Of a stretch of DNA of 64,000 bases, positions 34,472 to 42,942 are shown in pieces. The notes below the pieces were generated by a model, which was not told the DNA's origin, did no database searches, and saw only the letters and a program-made list of their open reading frames with translations. The stretch is from NCBI GenBank assembly GCA_020633995.1, contig JACKCO010000003.1, positions 496,001 to 560,000 on the forward strand, read 5' to 3'. The DNA is from Campylobacterota bacterium (GTDB lineage: Bacteria; Babelota; Babeliae; Babelales; RVW-14). Each line of letters opens with the position of its first letter. The stretch's first letter is position 1. Both the position numbers and the translations under genes were made by a program.

Positions 34472-35263
34472 TTATTGCAAGAATGCGTTGATCAAGAGAT
34501 TGCGGGTTGTTTTGTGGTCGATGCCACGGCTTTGTAGATAAAAGAGATGTTCATCGTTGAGTTTGCTTGTTGCTGAGCCGTGTCCACATTTGACGTCATT
34601 AGCTTCAATTTCAAGTTGGGGAATAGCCACTGCTCGCGCGCCACGAGCAAGTAGAATATTTTTGTTTGACTGCTGTGCGTCTGTTTGTTGTGCGTCTTTT
34701 TGAATTTTAATTAAGTTGGTGCAAAATAGTTTGGCTTCGTGGTCAAGTACGCTGTTGACGACCAAGTTGCTGCTCGTGTTGGTTGCATGGTGATCTTGTA
34801 GCGTTTTAACTTTGTACACGCGGTTACCATTGCCAAAGCATGCACACTGCACGTCTGCCTGTGCATATTTGCCAACAAATGAAAATTCAAGTTCTTTTTC
34901 AACAACCGTTTGGCATGACTGAGTTAGTCCAAAATGTGGCATGTCAGTTTCTTGCTGGTACTCATTTTCCTCAGGTGAGGGTAAAATTTTGAGTTGATAA
35001 TGCAAAACACTGTGTTCTTTAAGAACAAATTTGAGTTTGTTTTTGAAAAGGTTATTTGCTGTTGTGTCGTGAAAATCGACCAGGTCGTCAATCATGGTGA
35101 CTGTGGTGTAGGGTGCTAGGGTGATAGTGACTGTTACATCTTCTGGTACAAGGTTTTCAATGAGTTGCTCTTGCAGTACTTCTTTGAGTCTGAGTGTGAG
35201 TGCGGTGCTTGAGTCAAGAAAGACATCAAGATTTGTTGCGGTGTTGTGGTCGTTAATACACAT
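34472..35263 (-). CDS. sufD: SufD-like Fe-S cluster scaffold protein, short form
   Basis: A 263-residue protein whose C-terminal half matches the SufB/SufD family: KCGHGSATSKLNDEHLFYLQ and SRGIDHKTTRNLLINAFL, parallel to the SufB ending. SufD pairs with SufB and the ATPase SufC to assemble iron-sulfur clusters. Typical SufD is about 400 residues; the N-terminal helical domain is reduced here. Its start overlaps the sufB stop by one base (TAATG), so it is translated with sufB. No sufC or cysteine desulfurase gene is in the window. Confidence 0.82.
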   Translation of the reverse strand: MCINDHNTATNLDVFLDSSTALTLRLKEVLQEQLIENLVPEDVTVTITLAPYTTVTMIDDLVDFHDTTANNLFKNKLKFVLKEHSVLHYQLKILPSPEENEYQQETDMPHFGLTQSCQTVVEKELEFSFVGKYAQADVQCACFGNGNRVYKVKTLQDHHATNTSSNLVVNSVLDHEAKLFCTNLIKIQKDAQQTDAQQSNKNILLARGARAVAIPQLEIEANDVKCGHGSATSKLNDEHLFYLQSRGIDHKTTRNLLINAFLQ

Positions 35264-36666
35264 TATCCAACGCTCCCTTCCATTTCAAGTTCAATAAGTC
35301 GGTTCATTTCAACGGCGTATTCCATTGGGAGCTGCTTGACGAATGGTTCGATAAAACCGTTAACAATCAAGGTACGTGCGGTGCTTTCGTCAATGCCTTT
35401 GCTTGTCAGGTAAAAGAGTTGGTCTTCACCAATTTTGCTGACTGTTGCTTCATGCCCGATGCTGACATCGTCTTCTTGAATGTCGATGTAAGGATATGTA
35501 TCGGTTCGTGATTCTTCATCAAGGATGAGTGCATCACATTGAACAAATGACTTACAGTTGGTTGCGCCTTTGGCGACTTTGACTGCCCCACGATAGCTTG
35601 CTTGACCACCTTTGGTGCAGATTGATTTGGAAACAATGCGTGAGCTGGTGTTTGGTGCGTTGTGGATAACTTTTGCGCCGGCGTCTTGTATTTGGTTATC
35701 GCCACTTGCCATGGCAATTGAGAGTACTTCAGCTTTTGCGTTTTTGCCCTGCATAACTACGCATGGATATTTCATGGTGATTGCGCTACCAAGGTTGCCA
35801 TCAATCCATTCGACGACGGAATCTTCGTGTGCGATTGCACGCTTGGTAACAAGGTTGTACACGTTTTTTGACCAGTTTTGAATGGTGGTGTAACGGACGC
35901 GTGCACCTTTGAGCGCGATAATTTCGACCACTGCTGCATGCAGTGAACTGGATGAATAGTTTGGTGCTGTGCAGCCTTCAACGTAATTGACCAGTGAGCC
36001 TTCATCGGCAATGATCAAGGTACGCTCAAACTGGCCCATACGCTCAGCATTGATACGAAAATACGTTTGTAGGGGAACGGTTACTTCAACTCCTTTAGGG
36101 ATGTAAATAAAGCTTCCGCCACTCCATGCAGCCGTATTGAGTGCTGCAAATTTATTATCATTGTAAGGAATTGCTGTGCCAAAGTATTTTTGGAATAGTT
36201 CAGGGTGTTCTTTGAGCCCTGAATCAGTATCCAAAAAAATAACGCCTAGTTCTTCCCATTCTTGCTTGAGGTTGTGGTAAACCACTTCAGACTCGTATTG
36301 TGCACCAAGTCCTGCCAGGTATTTACGCTCTGACTGAGGAACTCCTAACCGGTCAAATGTATTTTTAATATCGTCGGGTACATCGTCCCATGACTTACGT
36401 TGGTTTTTGACTGGCTTGACGTAATAGTAAATGTCATGCACATCGAGTGCGCTTAGGTCGGGCCCCCATTTTGGTAGTGGGCGGTCCATAAATTCTTGTA
36501 GTGCTTTGAGTCTGAGCTCAAGCATCCATAGAGGTTCATTTTTTTTTGCTGAAATGTCACAAATGACCTGCTCGTTAAGGCCGATCTCTGACTTATATTC
36601 GTACGATTCAGGGACTGAAAAGCCTGCGCTATAGTCGCTGCCGATATCAAAATCCGGCTTGCTCAT
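35263..36666 (-). CDS. sufB: Fe-S cluster assembly protein SufB
   Basis: A 467-residue protein of normal SufB length, with conserved stretches [60 protein letters not shown] and the C-terminal [20 protein letters not shown]. SufB is the scaffold on which [4Fe-4S] clusters form in the SufBCD complex. It begins the sufBD operon. Promoter boxes TTGCAA (36743-36748) and TATACT (36721-36726), 16 bases apart, lie 55-80 bases upstream of the ATG. Assignment is secure. Confidence 0.97.
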   Translation of the reverse strand: MSKPDFDIGSDYSAGFSVPESYEYKSEIGLNEQVICDISAKKNEPLWMLELRLKALQEFMDRPLPKWGPDLSALDVHDIYYYVKPVKNQRKSWDDVPDDIKNTFDRLGVPQSERKYLAGLGAQYESEVVYHNLKQEWEELGVIFLDTDSGLKEHPELFQKYFGTAIPYNDNKFAALNTAAWSGGSFIYIPKGVEVTVPLQTYFRINAERMGQFERTLIIADEGSLVNYVEGCTAPNYSSSSLHAAVVEIIALKGARVRYTTIQNWSKNVYNLVTKRAIAHEDSVVEWIDGNLGSAITMKYPCVVMQGKNAKAEVLSIAMASGDNQIQDAGAKVIHNAPNTSSRIVSKSICTKGGQASYRGAVKVAKGATNCKSFVQCDALILDEESRTDTYPYIDIQEDDVSIGHEATVSKIGEDQLFYLTSKGIDESTARTLIVNGFIEPFVKQLPMEYAVEMNRLIELEMEGSVG

Positions 36667-36720
36667 GCTCTGTGGTCCTTGTTTTTTGAAGGTTTTAATG
36701 GGTTTTTTAGCGTATTTATG

Positions 36721-36748
36721 AGTATAAACGTCTGTAATGCCTTTGCAA
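36721..36748 (-). promoter_or_regulatory. Promoter of sufBD
   Basis: Reading the minus strand: TTGCAA at 36748-36743, a 16-base spacer, TATACT at 36726-36721. The position, about 50 bases from the sufB start after the expected transcription start, fits a sigma-70-type promoter. Confidence 0.6.
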
Positions 36749-36855
36749 GCGTTGGGGTGGGTTTTTTGCTTTTTCTGCCAGGTTAGTTATGCTGCTACCC
36801 CCGGTTTTGGTCGAAATTGTAGCATTGAGGTTAGTCGAGACTCTAGGTGAAGGTA

Positions 36856-37090
36856 TGAAAAATATAAAAAAAATTTTATTGGCATGCCTGTTCAACTAAC
36901 CCTACAGGCGTTGGGCACGTTGTTTCCTTATATTCAGGCGAGCGATGGCTGGTATAATTTTGACTTAATGCGTGTTCCAGTACGGCTTACCAAGCAGCAG
37001 CAAGAGCGGTTATTGGCCACTGGTCGGGTTAAAGACATGTATGCTGGCTGTGATGGCCTGAGTCGGATATGTTTCTATGAACGCTGTTAG
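36856..37090 (+). pseudogene. Possible remnant of an exported small protein
   Basis: An ATG at 36856 opens a signal-peptide-like start (MKNIKKILLACLFN) that stops at 36900. Another frame from the ATG at 36884 continues for 68 codons (VQLTLQALGTLFPYIQASDG ... CDGLSRICFYERC). Joined by a one- or two-base shift near 36884-36900, they would form one exported protein of about 77 residues. No family recognised. The rest of 36667-37221 shows the sufB promoter on one side and an AT-rich leader on the other. Confidence 0.3.
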
Positions 37091-37221
37091 GGCAGCGCTG
37101 AATGGAGGGTTTAGGGTAGTAAAGCCCCTGTAGGAGCCCACTTGTAATATATTTTCTATTTGTTAATATTATTGTATGGGAAATTTAAATTTATATGTTT
37201 ATTTTAAATGGGGGTTTTCGT

Positions 37222-38058
37222 ATGAAAAATTCTAAACTATTTTTAGCGGCTACATTGGCAGTTGCGGCGCAAGGTCACCTTTTTGGAGCGGAAGAGCGTT
37301 CTGGCGTAGGTTTTGAAGAATTAATGATGCGCGTTCCTATGTTTTCTAATTATCTTTATGGTCTTAGTGCAGAGGAGATGCGTCAGAAATATAGTGACCA
37401 TGAGATTGTACATTTTACCTTTGAGACTGCAAAAAGTAACTTGCCAGCAGCACCTACGGTATTGCCTACGTTGTTGCAGTTAGTTGGTATTGAGAATATA
37501 AATACCATGCGTGATCAGCATGGTCGAGCATTATTACACTATGCTGTTCAGACACGACATGGCAATGCAAAAGTTTTGCTTGATGCTGGTGCTAACCCAA
37601 ACGTTAGAGATAGTCAGCAAAATACACCACTTCATTATGCGGTTAATAGCGGTATGATTCTTGCCATAGGCCACTTGCTGGGTAAAGAAAATGTAGAAAT
37701 TAATGCAGCAAACGGTGAAGGTAAAACGCCTTTGCATTACATTGCTGAAGATGATGATTTGATTTCTGAGATGTTGCTAGAAAATAAGTCAATCAACATT
37801 TGGGCTACTGACCTAAAGGGGATAACGCCTCTGCATGATCAAGGGCAAAGAAAGATAATTTATAAGACTATTGCATCGATTATTACGTCCATAGAAAAGC
37901 TTATTTGTGAAGATGGTGGTCGAGCAACCGAAGAGCGAATGATATTTTTGCAAGGTGAGCGTAGCCATTATTTGAATCTGAAAGAGCAGATAAAACAGGC
38001 GGTTTCAGCGTCACAACAGAGAGCAAGGGGATCAAAAAATGGTGCATGCAAGAGTTAG
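37222..38058 (+). CDS. Exported ankyrin-repeat protein
   Basis: From the ATG at 37222 (GGGGG upstream; the ATG at 37195 lies before it in the same frame and would bury the signal peptide) the product is 278 residues. Signal peptide MKNSKLFLAATLAVAAQGHLFGA. Four ankyrin repeats at about 100-215 (GRALLHYAVQTRHGNAKVLL, NTPLHYAVNSGMILAIGHLL, GKTPLHYIAEDDD). The C-terminus is a charged helix. Its leader (a GG-rich box followed by TTTT and the ATG) resembles those of the next two genes, which suggests one transcript. Confidence 0.87.
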   Translation: MKNSKLFLAATLAVAAQGHLFGAEERSGVGFEELMMRVPMFSNYLYGLSAEEMRQKYSDHEIVHFTFETAKSNLPAAPTVLPTLLQLVGIENINTMRDQHGRALLHYAVQTRHGNAKVLLDAGANPNVRDSQQNTPLHYAVNSGMILAIGHLLGKENVEINAANGEGKTPLHYIAEDDDLISEMLLENKSINIWATDLKGITPLHDQGQRKIIYKTIASIITSIEKLICEDGGRATEERMIFLQGERSHYLNLKEQIKQAVSASQQRARGSKNGACKS

Positions 38059-38093
38059 TGGTATATTGAATTTTTAATGGAGGTTTTTGTCTT

Positions 38094-39029
38094 ATGAAGA
38101 ATCTAAAGATTTTATTATTACTTGCTGCGCTGTTTGGAGCCGTTCAGCCCAATATGTTTGCAGCAGAACCGAATGACTTCGTTGACGCATTTATTGGTGA
38201 TGCATCAGCTTCTGACGATGGATCTCAAGACTCTGATGAACAGAGGCGGGCGCTTGAGGATGCTCAAGACGATATGATCATAGCGGGTATTGCTTTTGAT
38301 TTGCGTGACCGTGAGTGTTTTGGGTGCTGTATAAAAAAGAAAGCTGCTAACAGGTTGGAAAGTTTGAATATTCCTAATCTTGTTTTTGAAAAAAAGCAAC
38401 TTGTGGTTGCACTCAAGCAGGGAGATATTCATGAAATTATTTGTATCCTAAACAGGTTTAGTGACAGCCAGCGCTTTGAGCGTGCTGGAGTTGAGGATAC
38501 TAGCACATTGATCAAAGAAGTGTTTATCGAACTCAGAAAGTTTCATGGTTGGACGAATCAAAAAATTGCTTGGTATGCAGCTGCGTATAAAATGTACTTA
38601 GTGAGGTTATGTACACCCAATATTACCAATGCTGTTGTACCTGACGATGTTGTCGATTTAGCAAATAAGTGCCGACAAACAATAATCAATTATAGCAATC
38701 ATGGTAGACGATTGGTCACTCAGTCGCAATATCCTCATGAAGAAGATCATTTGCTTGCAGAAGTCATTTTTCATGGTCCAAATGTCACACCGCAGCAGCT
38801 TGCGTCACGTATGAATGCGTTGCTTGCAACAGGCTTTGACCTTTGTCTGCCGCTTGATTTTGGGTTTGGACAAGAAACATTACTCCATCTTGTGATTAAA
38901 CGTAAAGATGACATGTTACTCAATATACTGTGTGATCAAAACAAACCGTATAGTAGACAGGTTGCAAAATGCATGCGTACAAAAAATTCTGACGGCTTTT
39001 TGCCAAGCGATTTAGTCAATCAAAATTAA
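38094..39029 (+). CDS. Exported hypothetical protein, ankyrin-like C-terminus
   Basis: A 311-residue product, ATG behind ATGGAGG. Signal peptide MKNLKILLLLAALFGAVQPNMFAAE. The middle contains RECFGCCIKKKAANRL and helical segments. Near 255-300 is a single ankyrin-like unit (QETLLHLVIKRKDDMLLNIL) with no other clear repeats. I do not recognise a family. It follows the ankyrin gene at 37222 by 35 bases. Confidence 0.8.
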   Translation: MKNLKILLLLAALFGAVQPNMFAAEPNDFVDAFIGDASASDDGSQDSDEQRRALEDAQDDMIIAGIAFDLRDRECFGCCIKKKAANRLESLNIPNLVFEKKQLVVALKQGDIHEIICILNRFSDSQRFERAGVEDTSTLIKEVFIELRKFHGWTNQKIAWYAAAYKMYLVRLCTPNITNAVVPDDVVDLANKCRQTIINYSNHGRRLVTQSQYPHEEDHLLAEVIFHGPNVTPQQLASRMNALLATGFDLCLPLDFGFGQETLLHLVIKRKDDMLLNILCDQNKPYSRQVAKCMRTKNSDGFLPSDLVNQN

Positions 39030-39061
39030 TGTATTAAAAGAAATATGATGGAGGATTTCTA

Positions 39062-39388
39062 ATGAAAAAAATAAAAGCTATTTTTATTATGGCTTTTTTA
39101 GCAATTATGGTTGAGCAACATGCTTTGTGTATGTCCAACCCTAGAAGAGAAAAAAATAAGCCAAACCTAATGTCTTTACTTTTACAGCGTGAGATTACAG
39201 GGAAAAAGCAAAATTTTTTTGTGATACCATCTGTAGAAGGAGCTCTAAGACAACGCATTGAAGAAGAAATTGCACAAGAAGAAGCAGCAGAGCGAAGGCA
39301 ACGCGCTCAGGCGCGTAGGCAAAGACTTGCTACAGAGGAAGGGCGTAATGCTGCAAGGCGAGTACTTGCTCGAAGGTTATTCGCCTAA
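39062..39388 (+). CDS. Small exported Arg/Glu-rich protein
   Basis: A 108-residue product behind GATGGAGG. Signal peptide MKKIKAIFIMAFLAIMVEQHALC, a short middle, and a strongly charged helix in the last 45 residues (EEEIAQEEAAERRQRAQARR). No domain recognised. It is last in the 37222-39388 gene set; a hairpin follows 20 bases after its stop. Confidence 0.75.
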   Translation: MKKIKAIFIMAFLAIMVEQHALCMSNPRREKNKPNLMSLLLQREITGKKQNFFVIPSVEGALRQRIEEEIAQEEAAERRQRAQARRQRLATEEGRNAARRVLARRLFA

Positions 39389-39407
39389 GAGTTTGTATCT
39401 TTTTTTT

Positions 39408-39435
39408 AAGAGAGGTGCAAAGTTGCACCTCTCTT
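39408..39435 (+). terminator. Terminator hairpin between convergent genes
   Basis: AAGAGAGGTGCA pairs perfectly with TGCACCTCTCTT across a 4-base loop, followed on the plus strand by TAATTGTTTTC. It ends the plus-strand set and abuts the stop of mnmG on the minus strand. The T-richness after the stem is modest. Confidence 0.7.
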
Positions 39436-41291
39436 TAATTGTTTTCTTTTTCCCAGTTTCTAATTTGAAAAATCAAAATTGATATTGCTGCTGGTGTCAT
39501 GCCTTGGATGAGTTGTGCCTGTGCAATAGTTTGTGGCCTATGAAATTCAAGTTTTTCTTGGAGCTCGCGAGACAAGCCGGCCATGCCTGTAAAACTCATT
39601 GTCTCTGGTATGATCAATTCTTGAAACCGCTGCATTTTCTCAATCTCTTTTGCTTCTTTTTGTAGGTAGCCATCATATTTTATTTCAGCATAAATGCTGA
39701 GCAACGCTCGACTTGAGAGCGCCTCATCTGAAATATTATGCTGCTCAAGTAGCGTGCGCAGTAAATAATCAGCTTCTTGTTTGAGTGTTGCGGTGAATTC
39801 AACGGCACGAAGCATGGAGCGTAGTTTACTGTCAGAAGACATTTTTTTAATGAGAGAAACCGCTTTTTCAACAACTTTTTTTTCTGCTAAAAACTTGCGA
39901 TATAAAGTGTATGGCACAAGGCCAAGGCGATAGCCATGGGGCATAAGACGAGCAAAAACATTGTCTTGGCGCAGAAGCAGTCGACGTTCAGCGCGTGAGG
40001 TGAACATGCGGTATGGTTCGTTAGCGCCGAGTGTGATCAGGTCGTCAATCATGACACCGATATAACTTTCGTTACGGTTAAGGGTAAAAGGTGAGTTACC
40101 TGTCACCTTAAGTGCTGCGTTAATACCGGCAATAATGCCTTGCCCAGCTGCTTCTTCATAACCAGTGGTACCATTAATTTGCCCAGCTAAAAATAAACCA
40201 TCAAGACGTTTTGACTCAAGTGCATGTGTTAAGTGAGTTGGCTGAAAATAGTCGTATTCAATGGCATAGCCACATTGGGTGATTTCTGCTTTTTCAAAAC
40301 CTGGAATGGAGCGAATATAGTCTGTTTGGACATCGAGTGGAAGTGAGGTAGAAAGTCCTGCTGGATAAATTTCATCTACACCGTCACCCTCCGGCTCAAT
40401 GAACACATGGTGTGATTGGCGGTCAGGGTAGCGACCTATTTTGTCTTCGATTGATGGGCAGTAGCGTGGGCCAATGCCTTTGATATTGTCTGCATACATG
40501 GCTGACAAGTGTAAGTTACTGCTAATAATTTCATGTGTTTTTGGTGTTGTGTTGGTTAGATAGCAGGGAACGGTTTCGTGTACATCAACAGGTTCAAACT
40601 CAAAGAGGTAGTCAAGCTTGTGGCTGCTTTGTTTTTCAAACTTAGTGTAGTCAAGGCTTGATGCACGTAGGCGCGGAGGAGTTCCTGTTTTAAGCCGGCC
40701 AATAGGCATGTCAATTTCTTGAGATATTGATTCTGAGAGTCCAATCGATGCATCTTCACCACGTCTGCCCCCGCGGTAGCGGGTTAAGCCAACGTGAATA
40801 AGGCCACTCATAAAGGTACCGGTTGTGACAACAATGGTTGGCGCGTACAGACGCAGGCCTGTTTGTGTGATGATTCCTTCAACACGTTTAATGCCATTGT
40901 CAATTGTTGTAATCAGTGACACGCCCATTTCTTTGATGATACTTAGGTTCTGTACGGTGTATAGGTACCGGTATGCTGCTTGTGAGTATTGGTACTTATC
41001 AATCTGTAGTCGTAAGCCCTGTACCGCGGGTCCCTTACTGGTATTGAGCATACGCGCTTGTAGGTAGGTCTTGCTGCAGAGTTGTGGCATGAGTCCACCA
41101 AGTGCACTGACTTCGTAGACAATGTGCCCTTTTCCCAGACCGCCGATTGATGGGTTGCATGGCATAGATGCAACTTTTTCGGGATCAAGCGTAAGTAGTG
41201 CAGTATCAACGCCCATTTTTGCAGCAGCGTGTGCGGCTTCTATACCGGCGTGCCCGCCGCCAACAACGATAACATCAAATTGTTTCTTCAT
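39435..41291 (-). CDS. mnmG: tRNA uridine-5-carboxymethylaminomethyl(34) synthesis enzyme MnmG
   Basis: MnmG with MnmE adds the carboxymethylaminomethyl group to U34 of certain tRNAs, using FAD and methylene-tetrahydrofolate. The 618 residues match the usual length. The N-terminus has the FAD-binding GGGHAGIEAAHAAAKMG, followed by PCNPSIGGLGKGHIVYEV; the middle has GGRRGEDASIGLSES; the C-terminus ends with the helical MnmE-binding domain (LSRELQEKLEFHRPQTIAQA). A promoter lies at 41362-41390. Assignment is secure. Confidence 0.97.
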   Translation of the reverse strand: MKKQFDVIVVGGGHAGIEAAHAAAKMGVDTALLTLDPEKVASMPCNPSIGGLGKGHIVYEVSALGGLMPQLCSKTYLQARMLNTSKGPAVQGLRLQIDKYQYSQAAYRYLYTVQNLSIIKEMGVSLITTIDNGIKRVEGIITQTGLRLYAPTIVVTTGTFMSGLIHVGLTRYRGGRRGEDASIGLSESISQEIDMPIGRLKTGTPPRLRASSLDYTKFEKQSSHKLDYLFEFEPVDVHETVPCYLTNTTPKTHEIISSNLHLSAMYADNIKGIGPRYCPSIEDKIGRYPDRQSHHVFIEPEGDGVDEIYPAGLSTSLPLDVQTDYIRSIPGFEKAEITQCGYAIEYDYFQPTHLTHALESKRLDGLFLAGQINGTTGYEEAAGQGIIAGINAALKVTGNSPFTLNRNESYIGVMIDDLITLGANEPYRMFTSRAERRLLLRQDNVFARLMPHGYRLGLVPYTLYRKFLAEKKVVEKAVSLIKKMSSDSKLRSMLRAVEFTATLKQEADYLLRTLLEQHNISDEALSSRALLSIYAEIKYDGYLQKEAKEIEKMQRFQELIIPETMSFTGMAGLSRELQEKLEFHRPQTIAQAQLIQGMTPAAISILIFQIRNWEKENN

Positions 41292-41360
41292 GTGTCCATT
41301 TTGTGGCTATTTGGATTTTAGTTAAAGATTTTTTACGGCCCCTCTCTTTTTTAGGATCTT

Positions 41361-41396
41361 GAGTATACCGTAAGTTTATGTGTGGCTCAATCGGGT
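41361..41396. repeat. 36-bp direct repeat, copy A (mnmG promoter)
   Basis: Identical over 36 bases to 42176-42211, with weaker similarity beyond (GACCTATT follows both). The two copies bracket the MNT/HEPN pair. Confidence 0.93.
41362..41390 (-). promoter_or_regulatory. Promoter of mnmG
   Basis: On the minus strand: TTGAGC (41390-41385), 17-base spacer, TATACT (41367-41362), about 70 bases before the mnmG start. The whole promoter lies inside the 36-bp repeat shared with the nucleotidyltransferase gene. Confidence 0.75.
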
Positions 41397-41423
41397 CACA
41401 CACGGGGAAGAGACCTATTGTGC

Positions 41424-41831
41424 TTATCTGTCAAAAATAGTTGATTGACCCGACTGGGGCTTGGCAATTTTTCTGAGAACAAAGCGAAATATACTTTGTG
41501 CACAGCTAATTGCTTGCTGTGTTTCTTCTTTATCGGGAACTTCAAATTCAGTTGGATATCTAAATTTTGATGAAAATGGACTGATGTAGTTTGCGGCGTC
41601 GAATTTTTTTTCAAACTCTTTATCAAAAGACATACATACTTCCAGTAATTTAATTAGATCATGAGTCTTGAGTATTGGGTTCTTTTTAGAAACAAGATAT
41701 GCCTTGAGTGACTTTTCAGCCGATTGCTGGCAGTGGTAGACCGCTGAAGAAAAAAGCTCGAGCTTACAAAGTCCCTTTGCAGCAAGAAGATCTTCTTGGG
41801 CTATCTTCAGCCATGCTTCATGCCCGAGCAT
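41424..41831 (-). CDS. HEPN-domain protein, partner of MNT nucleotidyltransferase
   Basis: A 135-residue helical protein from the ATG at 41831, overlapping the nucleotidyltransferase gene by 14 bases. It has HEPN features: EAWLKIAQEDLLAAKGL at the start, SSAVYHCQQSAEKSLKAYLV in the second helix, and KTHDLIKLLEV. In HEPN/MNT toxin-antitoxin pairs the HEPN partner is an RNase toxin with an R-x4-6-H motif; here the expected Arg is replaced by Lys-rich sequence before the His, so RNase activity is doubtful. Two earlier in-frame ATGs (41897, 41882) lie deep inside the upstream gene. Confidence 0.82.
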   Translation of the reverse strand: MLGHEAWLKIAQEDLLAAKGLCKLELFSSAVYHCQQSAEKSLKAYLVSKKNPILKTHDLIKLLEVCMSFDKEFEKKFDAANYISPFSSKFRYPTEFEVPDKEETQQAISCAQSIFRFVLRKIAKPQSGQSTIFDR

Positions 41832-42138
41832 ATAAAAGTTTTCCGTCTTTTTTGATTTTATGACAGAGGGTGGTTGCGTCATGCGAGTATTTTTCAAACT
41901 CAGCCTTGGTGTAGACGATGATATCTTTTGCTATGCCTAGGCCAAACAGTGCCTGTTGCCCAGATCGAGCGCGGCTATAGCTTTTTTCATCTGATTTATC
42001 GATGATAATGAGGAGATCGAGATCACTGTCTTCAGTTGGACTTCCCCATGCATGTGAGCCAAAAATGTAGATAGCAATTGGATCATATGTTTTAACGAGG
42101 CGTTTTTTTACTTCGTCGATTGTTTCTTTGGTTATCAT
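41818..42138 (-). CDS. MNT-type nucleotidyltransferase
   Basis: A 106-residue protein with the catalytic pattern GSHAWGSPTEDSDLDLLI (Gly-Ser, then Asp-x-Asp). MNT proteins AMPylate or otherwise modify their HEPN partner and act as antitoxin. First gene of a two-gene operon with HEPN, driven by the promoter at 42177-42205. It is distinct from the solo copy at 11166, with different residues around the shared motif. Confidence 0.88.
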   Translation of the reverse strand: MITKETIDEVKKRLVKTYDPIAIYIFGSHAWGSPTEDSDLDLLIIIDKSDEKSYSRARSGQQALFGLGIAKDIIVYTKAEFEKYSHDATTLCHKIKKDGKLLYARA

Positions 42139-42175
42139 TAAACACTTTCTCAGACTTGTTTGGGAAACTCACTTC

Positions 42176-42211
42176 GAGTATACCGTAAGTTTATGTGTGG
42201 CTCAATCGGGT
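42176..42211. repeat. 36-bp direct repeat, copy B (MNT promoter)
   Basis: Identical to 41361-41396 at a distance of 815 bases. It places the same promoter 38 bases ahead of the nucleotidyltransferase gene. Confidence 0.93.
42177..42205 (-). promoter_or_regulatory. Promoter of the MNT/HEPN operon
   Basis: TTGAGC (42205-42200), 17-base spacer, TATACT (42182-42177) on the minus strand, about 40 bases before the ATG at 42138. Duplicate of the mnmG promoter. Confidence 0.75.
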
Positions 42212-42294
42212 TACAGATGGTTGACCTATTTGTGTGTTTTACTGTACTCTATGTGCCCGCAGTTTTTTGTTGAGTACGATTATAAGGAGTTATT

Positions 42295-42849
42295 ATGATT
42301 AAAAGAATTCGATCTATTTTGTTAATGATGGTTTTAATGGGGCAGGGAGTTTTTGCTGCTGATCAGTTTAGTGATATGAGGGTATGTGTTGGGTTTTTTG
42401 ATCCAAGCGCTGGCGTAATTGAGCGTATTAACCTGAGTCCAGAGCAGCTTAAGGAATTTTTTACTCCTGAACAACTTCGTGATTTTTATCAGTACTGTGT
42501 ATCCGGTTTTAATGCTGGTAAAGATAGTTACATCCGTAAACAGTTGCAATGTATGTGTGTTCGGGTGTTTGGTGTAGCTGAGCAAGCCGTAGAAAGAATG
42601 CGTTTTTGTGAGCAGACTTCGTCTGCTTGTCAGGGTACAAGCTACTTGTACACCGTTCTTGATCAACGAGGGAACAAGAGTTTGTCTGTTGGCTTGGATG
42701 CTGCAGACATACAACGTGATAGTCAGGACTGTTTGTACCCGATGCTCATCGTAGGGGTTATTGTTGGAGGGGTGACCATGTATCTTTGTTGGCGCCTTAT
42801 GGGGTGGCACAGTAAAAAGTATTTGGCAGAAAAGGATACAAGGGTTTAG
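42295..42849 (+). CDS. Exported, C-terminally membrane-anchored hypothetical protein
   Basis: A 184-residue product behind AAGGAG. Signal peptide MIKRIRSILLMMVLMGQGVFAA, a soluble domain opening RVCVGFFDPSAGVIERINLS with several Cys, and a C-terminal membrane helix (about 149-168, LIVGVIVGGVTMYLCW). The next gene has the same plan (RICIGVYDP-like opening, C-terminal helix), so they are paralogues. No family recognised. Confidence 0.8.
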   Translation: MIKRIRSILLMMVLMGQGVFAADQFSDMRVCVGFFDPSAGVIERINLSPEQLKEFFTPEQLRDFYQYCVSGFNAGKDSYIRKQLQCMCVRVFGVAEQAVERMRFCEQTSSACQGTSYLYTVLDQRGNKSLSVGLDAADIQRDSQDCLYPMLIVGVIVGGVTMYLCWRLMGWHSKKYLAEKDTRV

Positions 42850-42942
42850 CCTTCACGCAAGGTTTTTAAGAATTTGACGCGCTGCGTTGCGCGCTGTAAG
42901 CTGTTCGCAGTTTTTCATCATATTCATCAAAAAGGAGATTCT

